From: Rhizobium phaseoli
Lineage (GTDB): Bacteria > Pseudomonadota > Alphaproteobacteria > Rhizobiales > Rhizobiaceae
Assembly (NCBI RefSeq): GCF_010668805.1
Contig: NZ_WUFT01000002.1
Span: 368,673-432,672, forward strand
DNA length: 64,000 nt
Direction of reading: 5' to 3'
The translations under genes were made by a program, and so were the position numbers. Below, one piece after another: positions 25,613-33,707 of the stretch (position 1 is its first letter; every line of letters begins with the position of its first letter). Below the pieces are notes generated by a model that was not told the DNA's origin, did not search any database, and saw only the letters and a list, made by a program, of their open reading frames with translations.

Positions 25613-26884
25613 GTGTTGAGGGTGGCCGCATTTTTATTGTCTATTATACTGCTTGTTACCGGATGCACCTTCGGGAGCAAAGATGTGGGCGTCGGACAAG
25701 ATTTGTATTCAAGGCAGACGCCTTTGGATACAAACAATCTATCATCTTACTTCCATCAATTGTGCGCGCAAGCGCGTTTGACTGGAAGCAACTCGTCCGA
25801 AACGTGTTCCGACTATGGAGAAATTGTTCAGACAGGATTTAATGACATTGACCAAAGGTGCGATCGCTATCTTGCTTGGATAGATATCAAGCGAACCGAA
25901 GCATTGCGCGTCAAATCCGGCATCGCATCGCTCGCTTTCACCTCCACCACGGTACTCACTATCGCGAATGCCGGATTGGACACGATCGGTTACGTCGCGG
26001 CAGCTCTCGGGCTCGCGGTCTCCCTTTATGACAACTACAATAACTCGCTTCTTATCGGGCTCGAGAGTACCACGATCAAGCAGATCGTGTACCAGCGCCG
26101 GCTCGAGTACCGTCGCCAATTCTCCGGATTGAATTATCAACGGACACCAGAGATGGTTTTCGCGCTGCGCGGCTACCTCCGCATTTGCACCCCTCAAACG
26201 ATCGTCTTGGACGCCAATACTTACGCGCTGTCGGCAGCCACTGGTACGCAATCTCCATCGCTGAAAGAAACTATCGGCCAAGAGGTCGACGCGCTCAACA
26301 TTTCAACCGGCAAAAAACCGGTCTCACCTTATAGTCCGGGAAACCAGCGGGTCGGTCGCCAAGCGGTAAAATGCTCTGAATGTAAGGGCTTGTTTCCGGA
26401 TGATGCTGGCTTCACTTTGACGGACGTCAAAGCTGTGCAGGCGGGCGTCTGCGTTCCAGACGACGGAAAGCCAGGACAAAGCACGCTGGCGGGAGTTGAA
26501 AATTATCGGCAAACGCAAGGGCGCGATCGGACCGGGCCGATTACCGAAGCGGAATATTCCGACATCGTCACCTACGGTTGCCAACCTGGAGACTTGGCTA
26601 AGGGCATCGGCAACTTCTTCGAGGCGGTTAGCTATCGTGACAAGCCAGACAGACTGAAGCTGCTGGTGAAGAGCTTGAACACATTGCAGCCCTCGCCGCT
26701 CTTGGACCAAGACGCTACTGATCTCACCTCGCAAGCTCTCAGGGAAAAAATCAAACTAGCACGCGTGGCATATCATCTGAAAACGGGAGATGCGACACGT
26801 GATGGTCTTATGTCCCGCGATCTCGAAAGACGGATTAATCAGGCGGCACGAACAGCGAGCAGCTCAGCTCAGGGGGCACAATGA
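25613..26884 (+). CDS. Lipoprotein of unknown function, paired with a peptidoglycan hydrolase
   Basis: A 423-residue protein starting at GTG 25613. A lipoprotein signal peptide with lipobox LLVTGC (Cys18) predicts membrane anchoring. A Gly/Ala-rich hydrophobic stretch of about 35 residues (around 105-140, FTSTTVLTIANAGLDTIGY and on) could be a membrane hairpin. Cysteine pairs at CSECKGLF near residue 245 could bind metal or form disulfides. I recognise no family. The stop overlaps the next gene by ATGA, so it is coupled to the peptidoglycan hydrolase and may position it. A TTGACA at 25550-25555 is a possible -35 with no good -10. Confidence 0.75.
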   Translation: MLRVAAFLLSIILLVTGCTFGSKDVGVGQDLYSRQTPLDTNNLSSYFHQLCAQARLTGSNSSETCSDYGEIVQTGFNDIDQRCDRYLAWIDIKRTEALRVKSGIASLAFTSTTVLTIANAGLDTIGYVAAALGLAVSLYDNYNNSLLIGLESTTIKQIVYQRRLEYRRQFSGLNYQRTPEMVFALRGYLRICTPQTIVLDANTYALSAATGTQSPSLKETIGQEVDALNISTGKKPVSPYSPGNQRVGRQAVKCSECKGLFPDDAGFTLTDVKAVQAGVCVPDDGKPGQSTLAGVENYRQTQGRDRTGPITEAEYSDIVTYGCQPGDLAKGIGNFFEAVSYRDKPDRLKLLVKSLNTLQPSPLLDQDATDLTSQALREKIKLARVAYHLKTGDATRDGLMSRDLERRINQAARTASSSAQGAQ

Positions 26885-28716
26885 AACAGGCATTTGTCGT
26901 GATAGTGCCGGACGCCGACTCGCCCTGCACCTTGTCGGAAGCCAGAGTGGATGCCGATCCGATCGACGTACTCACCGCAGGCGACCTTGTATACATCGAA
27001 GAGACCATTGAATCTGAGGCAACAACTCCCTCCGGATGGAGGGAAGCAGAATACCGACCGACACCTACGGCGCTGGGCTCACCCGGCTGGCTGCAGACGA
27101 AATTTATAGGTTCCCCTGCGGTGATGGCGGTGCCTCCGGTGGCCATCGCCGATTTCGTACGTCGGTGCGGACGTGCCGAAATTGCGGCCAACGCTGGCGG
27201 GGCACATGGTGCGCCCGCGATCCTGGCCGATTATCTACTAGCCCTTGCGGAAATCGAATCCGAATTTACGAAATTCGAGAATCGCCTAGCCGGAACATCG
27301 GCAGTCGGCCCCTTTCAGATATCGGAAGAAGAATGGACAGAATTCCTGCAGGCGAACCCCGATGGCGACTTCTCTCCCTTTCAGCGCTTTCAAGCCTTAG
27401 CGCAGGTGCAGTGTGCCGCTTACCTGACCCAACGAGATTGGAAACTTCTCCAACAGGAAGCCAGCACCGCGGCTATCGAAGAGCCCCAACAGGAGTACAT
27501 ACCTAGCTTCCTTTTATTGTTTCAATCTCGTTTAGTCGGAGCGAAAGCTGCCTTTGCTATCAACAAGATCCACGCGAGCGATGAGTTGCACCAGCCCCTC
27601 GAAGATGCGTTGGCTAAGTTCTACCCGGACGCCGCCGATCTCGGTGCTTTGATCAAGAGACGCCGCAGATTTCTGAATCAAGGTTCGATTGATGTTGTCA
27701 CAACGGTCGACGAGTTCGTGGAAAAGACCGCCAATATCCTTGCGGACGCCTTCAAGTCAGCCTTCGGACTACTGAAAATTCATTTTCCGGAGTTTGTCGC
27801 GCTGCCGACGGCCAGCGACGATAAGCCGTGGCTTGCAACGGCCCAAGCTGAGGAACTTCTATGGAAAGACAGTCAGCTCACCGAAGATACGGCGGCCGGC
27901 AAGAAGCGGATCAAAGAGTACTTCAGTGCAACGTCTTATCATCCGGATTCCGTTGAACCGTGGTGTGGCGCGTTTGCCGCTTGGTGCATGTCGCAAAACC
28001 AAGCACCGTCGGTGGAAGGCGCGGCCACGGCAGCGAACTGGAAGAATTGGGGAACGTTGGAACTACGCAAAGGCTCGCTTTACGAGCAGGGAATCCAGAA
28101 GACATTGGCTGGCGCAGTTGTGATCTTGCATGCCAGCAAGGACACAGGAACAACGGGGCATGTATGCTTCGCTATCAATCGCCTGGAGACGTCCGACAAG
28201 ATAAAGTGTGTAGGCGGCAACCAGAGGAACACGGTCCGTACCGACTCGTTGGATATCAGCCGCATCGCATCGATCAGGTTGCTGGTCCCGATCGTTCCTC
28301 CAACCGGCGACGACCAGCTCATTTTGGCCCGGACGATTTTCGGCGAAGCTGCAGGTGAACCCGTAGAAGGCAAAGAGGCCGTTGCCGAAGTCGTTGTGAA
28401 TAGGGCAGCCTCCGGACGATATCCTAAGTCAGTTTCGTCCGTCTGTCTGCAACCGTATCAATTCTCCTGTTGGAACGCCAACGATACGAATCGGAGGAAG
28501 ATATTGTCCCTGTCTCCCGGTAACGGGAATAGGGCTTTCGACGTCTGTTTCGATGTAGCCGGCCGCGCCCTGAGTGGAACGATCCATCACTTCACCGATG
28601 GCGTCTTACACTACCACGCCGATTATATCAGCAAGCCCAGTTGGGTGATCGACTCACCCCATGCGGTGATGGAGAGGAAAATCGGGCATCACCTGTTCTA
28701 TAGCGGAATTTCGTAG
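26881..28716 (+). CDS. Three-domain peptidoglycan hydrolase (lysozyme-like, NlpC/CHAP-like, SleB-like)
   Basis: A 611-residue protein without an obvious signal peptide. Residues about 1-80 look SH3-like. Residues about 110-200 resemble a lytic-transglycosylase/lysozyme fold (LAEIESEF with a candidate Glu, then SAVGPFQIS). Residues about 320-465 match the TIGR02594-type cysteine peptidase group: EPWCGAFAAWCM with Cys362, TGHVCFAI with His427 and a VGGNQRNTV segment. Residues about 477-611 are a SleB-type cell-wall hydrolase (Hydrolase_2): ARTIFGEAAGE, VVVNRAASGRYP, YQFSCWN. Three different wall-cutting activities in one chain is unusual outside phage or weapon systems. It is coupled to the upstream lipoprotein by a four-base overlap. 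Confidence 0.82.
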   Translation: MKQAFVVIVPDADSPCTLSEARVDADPIDVLTAGDLVYIEETIESEATTPSGWREAEYRPTPTALGSPGWLQTKFIGSPAVMAVPPVAIADFVRRCGRAEIAANAGGAHGAPAILADYLLALAEIESEFTKFENRLAGTSAVGPFQISEEEWTEFLQANPDGDFSPFQRFQALAQVQCAAYLTQRDWKLLQQEASTAAIEEPQQEYIPSFLLLFQSRLVGAKAAFAINKIHASDELHQPLEDALAKFYPDAADLGALIKRRRRFLNQGSIDVVTTVDEFVEKTANILADAFKSAFGLLKIHFPEFVALPTASDDKPWLATAQAEELLWKDSQLTEDTAAGKKRIKEYFSATSYHPDSVEPWCGAFAAWCMSQNQAPSVEGAATAANWKNWGTLELRKGSLYEQGIQKTLAGAVVILHASKDTGTTGHVCFAINRLETSDKIKCVGGNQRNTVRTDSLDISRIASIRLLVPIVPPTGDDQLILARTIFGEAAGEPVEGKEAVAEVVVNRAASGRYPKSVSSVCLQPYQFSCWNANDTNRRKILSLSPGNGNRAFDVCFDVAGRALSGTIHHFTDGVLHYHADYISKPSWVIDSPHAVMERKIGHHLFYSGIS

Positions 28717-28739
28717 CCGCGGTCCGCAATACCAGTCGA

Positions 28740-28905
28740 ATAGTCAGCATGGAGGGGTGGCGTAAGGGTGTAGCTCGATGGCGGCGGTCATCGGCTTTTT
28801 CCGCTGGGGTCGGGTTGTTCAAGTACACCTGATGGGCCACCGATGACCAATGACATGATGAACCTCCGCTCTCTGGTTGAGAAGAGCGCAGATGGTGCAG
28901 AATGA
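28740..28905 (+). mobile_element. IS256-family 5'-end remnant
   Basis: From ATG 28843 the frame reads MTNDMMNLRSLVEKSADGAE and then stops. This closely resembles the N-terminus of IS256-type (mutator) transposases in rhizobia, which continue for about 400 residues. The preceding ~100 bases are probably the element's left end; that boundary is approximate. Nothing else coding is seen between 28717 and 29053. Confidence 0.55.
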
Positions 28906-28980
28906 GGGATAAACGTCACGAATGTAACGGTTTCGCGTAAGGCATTACCTCGTCGACGATATAGCTATAACAACTTTTAC

Positions 28981-29009
28981 TTGACTAGATGAAGAAGTAC
29001 GCTTCTAAT
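28981..29009 (+). promoter_or_regulatory. Sigma-70-type promoter of the EAD protease operon
   Basis: TTGACT (28981-28986), a 17-base spacer and TCTAAT (29004-29009) match the -35/-10 consensus at five of six positions each. The ATG of the membrane protein lies 44 bases downstream and is preceded by GGGGGAG. This indicates the cluster has its own transcription start, separate from the peptidoglycan-hydrolase unit. Confidence 0.6.
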
Positions 29010-29053
29010 GTGCTTGCCAAATGGTAATTCCGGCTTTTTTGGGGGAGCCATAA

Positions 29054-30754
29054 ATGAATTTGGCTCAACACCTGGAAAGGGCGATCGATAAATTAACGCT
29101 TGTCGGAGCGGTAGGTATAGCCCTCACGATAAGCTTTCTTCTATGCCTATTCAGCTTTTTCATTAAGATTGGAATTTACGTCTACAACCCAGATATTCCT
29201 AATAAGGAAGTGGGATTTCTTTCCGCACCAAACTGGACCATCGTATATATGGTCCTGTTCCCATTATACTTGGCCTTTTTCTCTACAATCATTTCTTCTA
29301 TAAAGGCATTTTTCAATAATTCTGTCGCCTATCCCGAGTTACGCGTCATTACCGGTCCGGGAGGGGTAGCTGTCGATGCCGAAACGGTTGCGGGCGCTTG
29401 GGACATTCAGCTGAAAAGGCTGTCAATTCTTGTCTTGGTGCTTTTCCTTGGAGTGACAGTCTCCTCGGGGCTGCAGTGGTTCTACGCCTGTTTCGAGCCG
29501 TTTTGGAAAGCGAGGCACGGTGTCCCCGACTTTCTTGGCGGTGAGGTTTGGGACTGGTCGACGGTGCCCTATCAGCGCAAAACTCAGGCGACCCCCGAAG
29601 CGACAGTTATCTTTACCGGCATAGCCTATTTTTACATGGCTCTCGCACTGTTTATCTATCTGGCCATCCTGGCTTATTGCGCTTATTTTGCATCGTTCAT
29701 TTCGCGCTTGGCTGACGATACGGATAGATTGCGTCTGGTCATTCGCGGGACAGAGCCGACGAATTTCCTCGCGGAATTTTTTACCTATGTATACACGCTT
29801 GCCTTTTTAGGCCTGTGTGCCGGCTATTTCATGCGGCTTCAGGCGTCGTATCTGAGTTCAGACCGAACGACCATTGTTCGTTATTGGTTTTCCGATGTTC
29901 GTTGTGTCCTTTACACGCAATGCAATTCAATATCGGGACTTCAAATAACAGCTTCTTCTTTCACAAGCCTGCTGGAGGCCACGTACACGCTTATCATGCT
30001 GGCGGTTTGCATCATGGAACTCGCCAGGACATATTCGCGGTCGAAGCGCTATTACCTGCAGAAGATAGGCGACCCCGCGTGGCGCCGGACGATGCGGATC
30101 AGGTATGATGCGGAATTTATTTCCGATTTGAAAAAAGAGAGCTTCCTGAGGGCGGTCATTCCCCACTACCCTCACCTGGCAATACCGATCATCCTTATGA
30201 TTGCCGCGATCGTGTTTCCCAACGTGGGCACCCTGTTCGTCCTCGCCGTTTTATATGCCGCGGTGACCCTGGTGCGCGGCAACCCCAACCAATGGAATCG
30301 CGCACTGCCGGAAGCGGAGCCCGAAGATTCCCCGCATTTCAAGCCGCTGGATATAAGCGACAACGACCGGGAAGATATCATTCTTCTGCTGCAGCATCAG
30401 GCTTCCACAATCCCATTGTCAGACGGCTTCTATGTCAACGTTGTCGACAGGGCAGACATACCCGCCGAATACAAAAACAACATAAAGATGAAATTGAAGA
30501 AAAGCCAAGATCCTGCCGTTGCATTGGTAGACGCAACCATCGATCAAGGGCAGAATATTCCGCAGTTGGATGTCGATAAAAAGAATTCCACCATATTGGG
30601 AAGCATACTTATCGCACTCAAGGAGCAAATTGGGCTAGATTTTCAATGTATTGTTGTTGAAAAACTCCAAAAATGCAGTCTAATCGCCAATCAACTTTGG
30701 CTTTACCAACTGAACCAGCAAACCTGCGGTTTGTTACCAAGGCCATACCCATGA
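29054..30754 (+). CDS. Polytopic membrane protein with C-terminal effector-associated-like domain
   Basis: A 566-residue protein. Seven or eight hydrophobic segments are visible (about 15-37, 62-84, 123-143, 183-212, 247-266, 303-325, 372-405). A soluble C-terminal region follows from about 430. Residues 459-544 (FYVNVVDRADIPAEY ... STILGSILIAL ... CSLI) align with residues 44-125 of the protease encoded next (FFRAMVDAAELNDDF ... YTTLGSIM ... YKLI). That is a homologous domain shared by adjacent genes. In NTP-dependent and related conflict systems such effector-associated domains pair a sensor with an effector by homotypic contact. The gene is A/T-richer than its neighbours and overlaps the protease gene by ATGA. 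The membrane part matches no family I know; sensing of envelope damage is inference. Confidence 0.75.
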   Translation: MNLAQHLERAIDKLTLVGAVGIALTISFLLCLFSFFIKIGIYVYNPDIPNKEVGFLSAPNWTIVYMVLFPLYLAFFSTIISSIKAFFNNSVAYPELRVITGPGGVAVDAETVAGAWDIQLKRLSILVLVLFLGVTVSSGLQWFYACFEPFWKARHGVPDFLGGEVWDWSTVPYQRKTQATPEATVIFTGIAYFYMALALFIYLAILAYCAYFASFISRLADDTDRLRLVIRGTEPTNFLAEFFTYVYTLAFLGLCAGYFMRLQASYLSSDRTTIVRYWFSDVRCVLYTQCNSISGLQITASSFTSLLEATYTLIMLAVCIMELARTYSRSKRYYLQKIGDPAWRRTMRIRYDAEFISDLKKESFLRAVIPHYPHLAIPIILMIAAIVFPNVGTLFVLAVLYAAVTLVRGNPNQWNRALPEAEPEDSPHFKPLDISDNDREDIILLLQHQASTIPLSDGFYVNVVDRADIPAEYKNNIKMKLKKSQDPAVALVDATIDQGQNIPQLDVDKKNSTILGSILIALKEQIGLDFQCIVVEKLQKCSLIANQLWLYQLNQQTCGLLPRPYP

Positions 30755-31950
30755 ATATGGATTTATCAATCAGGGACCTGATCAAAAGCATGGAATGGAA
30801 GCACAGCGACAAAGAAGGGCTGATCGATTTGTGGATGAGCGCGGCCATCAAAGCGCCCCCTGAGCAGAAAGGGATTCCTTTTTTTAGGGCGATGGTTGAT
30901 GCCGCCGAATTAAACGACGATTTTCGAGCGGAGATGGCCAACCCGTTCAAGGGCGGTGCCAGGGACGACGCGAGAACATTGTTCGTCTGGGCTCAGGGAA
31001 AGGGAGTGAACCCGGCAAATCCAAAATACACAACGCTCGGGAGCATCATGTATCCAACCCTCTTCAGCTTCGGGGTGGAACAGGCGCGATTAACTGCCGC
31101 TCTCATCGTGAAGTACAAGCTCATCGTTGACCCAGGGGAGCGCCGGCTTTTTACAGCCAGATTTCAGGTGCCTGTCCAGGTGCCTGTGACTGGAGAGGAT
31201 TCTGCCGCGAGCGACCTCGCGGTCGGCCCGGATTTCTCCTGGAGCGGCAGCAACGATGCCCTGCAACTCCAAAAACTCTTTCACCCCGATCCGCTTGACT
31301 GGGATGTTGGATTTCTTACGCGCGCGATCACCGCCTCGTCCGGCGTCTGCCGCATCGAGATCAACGGTGCACCCGGAGGAACCGGCTTCCTTATCTCACC
31401 GGATCTCGTGGTCACCAATTATCACGTTCTCGGAAAAACAGATGCCGAGATCGACGCCACGGCACCGAACGTCAAGCTGCGCTTCGGCGCCTTGACCAAC
31501 GAAGCAGCACAAGAGGATGAAGGGCAGCTGGCAGCGCTGGATGCTGCGTCGCCGGTATTATCGAGGAGCCCTGTCGAAAAGCACGATTTCGTCGTGCTGA
31601 GGACCGATACCTCAAAATGCAAGGGCACGAAGCCGGTAACATTGCAAAAGACGGCTCCGGCGCAGGATTCGAATCTCAGCGTCATTCACCATTCGGGCGG
31701 CCAGGCCATGCGGCTTCAGTTCAGCCCGAGTGGCGTTTCCACGGTCATGGAGCCGCAGGGAAAGCTTCAATATGCCAGCCGCACGACCGGCGGTTCGAGC
31801 GGATCCCCTTGCTTCAACGACGACTTTGCCGTGATTGCCATCCATCACGCCGCACGTTCGAAGCTATGGGGTGTGGCTGGAGAAGGGATTCTTATCTCTG
31901 CTCTCTACGAAGATGAACAGGTAAAACAATATCTTGATGGGGGAGAATAA
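30751..31950 (+). CDS. Trypsin-like serine protease with N-terminal EAD-like domain
   Basis: A 399-residue protein. Residues about 5-125 form an all-helical domain with ARTLFVWAQGKGVNPANP and TTLGSIM, homologous to the C-terminus of the upstream membrane protein. A Pro/Val linker follows, then a trypsin/V8-type protease at about 195-395. The triad is visible: His225 in NYHVLG, Asp279 in KHDFVVLR and Ser350 in GGSSGSP; GGTGFLISPDLVVTNYH is typical of trypsins in conflict systems. There is no signal peptide, so it acts in the cytosol. ATG 30751 is fixed by the ATGA overlap with the upstream stop. It is probably held at the membrane by domain pairing and cleaves a target on activation (inference). 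Confidence 0.85.
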   Translation: MNMDLSIRDLIKSMEWKHSDKEGLIDLWMSAAIKAPPEQKGIPFFRAMVDAAELNDDFRAEMANPFKGGARDDARTLFVWAQGKGVNPANPKYTTLGSIMYPTLFSFGVEQARLTAALIVKYKLIVDPGERRLFTARFQVPVQVPVTGEDSAASDLAVGPDFSWSGSNDALQLQKLFHPDPLDWDVGFLTRAITASSGVCRIEINGAPGGTGFLISPDLVVTNYHVLGKTDAEIDATAPNVKLRFGALTNEAAQEDEGQLAALDAASPVLSRSPVEKHDFVVLRTDTSKCKGTKPVTLQKTAPAQDSNLSVIHHSGGQAMRLQFSPSGVSTVMEPQGKLQYASRTTGGSSGSPCFNDDFAVIAIHHAARSKLWGVAGEGILISALYEDEQVKQYLDGGE

Positions 31951-32345
31951 TGGGCAGACGTGTTGTAACAGTACAATTAATGGGGCCTATCAACGCACCG
32001 GTTGATACTTACTTCGATAAGGTCGTCAAATATATTCCTGCAGATATAATTGCAGCCTGGGTGACGGTGGTCGGGCTGGTCAAAGGGGCGGCAGGCGTCA
32101 ACGTGCAGATGGTGATGTGGATTGCCTTCGCGGTAGGCGTGATCCTGACTCCGTTATGGACATGGAAACAGACGTCCTTAGCAGGCGCTCCGCCCGTAAA
32201 GCGCCAGATCGCTATCGCGACGGCTGCCTTTGTCGTGTGGACGATAGCCTTGAACAGTCCGCCATTTGACGGCTTCACCCCGCTCTACGGATCGCTCCTT
32301 TTGATCGCCTATACCCTGGTCGTCGGTCTGATCGACCCTCATTAA
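31950..32345 (+). CDS. Small membrane protein of the EAD protease operon
   Basis: A 131-residue protein with three or four hydrophobic segments (about 32-48, 53-73, 86-105, 111-128) and a Pro-rich loop (LAGAPPVKRQ). Its ATG shares a base with the protease stop (TAATG), so the two are translationally coupled. I recognise no family. Possible roles are a membrane anchor, a protease substrate that releases a pore, or an immunity factor; none can be chosen from sequence. Confidence 0.75.
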   Translation: MGRRVVTVQLMGPINAPVDTYFDKVVKYIPADIIAAWVTVVGLVKGAAGVNVQMVMWIAFAVGVILTPLWTWKQTSLAGAPPVKRQIAIATAAFVVWTIALNSPPFDGFTPLYGSLLLIAYTLVVGLIDPH

Positions 32346-32478
32346 ACGATGAACGAGCCTTCGGTATGGTCGACGATCGATCGGCCCGCTTCATCGCCCG
32401 ATGAGGCCCGAATGCCCATGAGCCTACAATCCGGAACATTAGGTCGATCGGACGTCAGACGACGATTGGAGCGGGATC

Positions 32479-33492
32479 GTGTTTCTTTTGGAGAGGTACT
32501 TACGCAGAAAGGAAGAGGAGCTTGCCCTGGTCGATGAAGACCAGAAAGATTGCGGGCGGTTCCGTCTGGGCGCATTTACCGGAATTGGCGACGATGAATT
32601 CGACAGCATCGAAAGCATGTCGGCAGCCGTGCAGCATGCGGTCGATCGAGCCGACGAATTCTATGCCGGGATCAGCGATGAGGCCAGCTTTCGTGTCGAA
32701 GGAACACGCCTGACATACAAGAGCGTCTTTGCGGACGGGTCCGCAAACGACAGCGTGCATGTCGATGTGTATTCGCGGGGACATTCTCGGGAACGAGCCG
32801 TAATAGTCGTCCCGCACTGGAATTCCGCCCCCGGGGCCTACGCTGCGATCGGAACGGTTCTGTCGTTTGCCGGCTTTACGGCATATGTCGTCACGCTTCC
32901 GCATCATGGAAGCCGCGGAGCATCCGACGCATCCAGGATTGCCAACGATTTCCTGAATGCCGACCTCGGCGTCGCCATACGCTCAGTCCGTCAATCGGTC
33001 TGCGACATCAGATCGTTGATCTCCTGGATAAGCGGCAAGGGCGCGAAGCAGATCCATGTCGTCGGCGTAAGCCTGGGCTCCTGCATCGCATCCCTGACCA
33101 CGGCATTCGACCCCCGCGTATCGAAAGGCTGTCTGCTGCTGACGGCGGGCGATTTCGCCGAGACGATCTGGCGAGGAAGGGCAACGAAACATATCCGCGC
33201 ATCGATCGATGGACATATAGACCTGGCTCGGCTGCGGCAGATCTGGGCAATTCTCAGCCCCTCCAACTTCGTGGGGCGTTTTCGCGAAAATCGCAGCAGA
33301 CTCCTGATGATCTCGGGCAAGATCGACGAGGTCGTTCCCTACGACACGGCAAGCCGTTTCGTCGACGAGCTGCGCGCGGCCGAAACCAGTCCGGAATGGT
33401 TGATATTGCCGTGCGGACACTACACCTTGTCGTATTTCCCGTTTAGCTGGCTCTCGCTGATCCGCACCATAAGGTTTCTGCGGGCAGATTGA
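32479..33492 (+). CDS. Alpha/beta hydrolase downstream of the EAD protease operon
   Basis: A 337-residue protein. The core shows VPHWNSAPGAYAAIG and TLPHHGSRGAS, the nucleophile elbow GVSLGS (Ser198), an acid in ISGKIDEVVP (Asp283) and a histidine in LPCGHYTLS (His314). It resembles ABHD18-like or lipase-type hydrolases. The GTG at 32479 has GGAG seven bases upstream; a later start cannot be excluded. It follows the small membrane protein by 133 bases on the same strand with no visible terminator, so it may be cotranscribed. It could be a second effector attacking membrane lipids, or an unrelated gene. Confidence 0.75.
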   Translation: MFLLERYLRRKEEELALVDEDQKDCGRFRLGAFTGIGDDEFDSIESMSAAVQHAVDRADEFYAGISDEASFRVEGTRLTYKSVFADGSANDSVHVDVYSRGHSRERAVIVVPHWNSAPGAYAAIGTVLSFAGFTAYVVTLPHHGSRGASDASRIANDFLNADLGVAIRSVRQSVCDIRSLISWISGKGAKQIHVVGVSLGSCIASLTTAFDPRVSKGCLLLTAGDFAETIWRGRATKHIRASIDGHIDLARLRQIWAILSPSNFVGRFRENRSRLLMISGKIDEVVPYDTASRFVDELRAAETSPEWLILPCGHYTLSYFPFSWLSLIRTIRFLRAD

Positions 33493-33595
33493 CGGACGTG
33501 CGGCCATCGTTGGGCCGCTGACCAGAGACCCTTTCTCCCTCCAGTTTTCGGCAGAGTCTATTTTTTGAACCACCCCCAACTCTGGACCAGCGCAG

Positions 33596-33660
33596 GTTAG
33601 AGCGGTTCAACTTTTCACAGAATCAGAACCGTTCGAACCTTTGTTTTTACGCAATTCTCG
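33596..33660. repeat. RIME-like intergenic palindromic repeat, copy 1
   Basis: A mosaic of short inverted repeats (TTAGAGCGGTTC with GAACCGTTC) ending in CTTTGTTTTTACGCAATTC at 33639-33657. The last 19 bases are exactly the reverse complement of 62275-62293, so this is another copy of one repeat family in opposite orientation. It lies between the alpha/beta hydrolase and the chemoreceptor gene and may mark the right edge of the island. Confidence 0.65.
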
Positions 33661-33707
33661 GCAAAAGCGCTTCGTGCTTTGCCTGGGAAAAGCGGGGACA
33701 ACACTTG

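Noticed and set aside
29054..33492. Complete NTPase-based (STAND, MoxR-VWA or GTPase) conflict system
   Set aside because: No Walker-type ATPase or VWA protein is present between the two IS remnants and the chemoreceptor, so the locus is described only as an EAD-paired membrane protein and protease.
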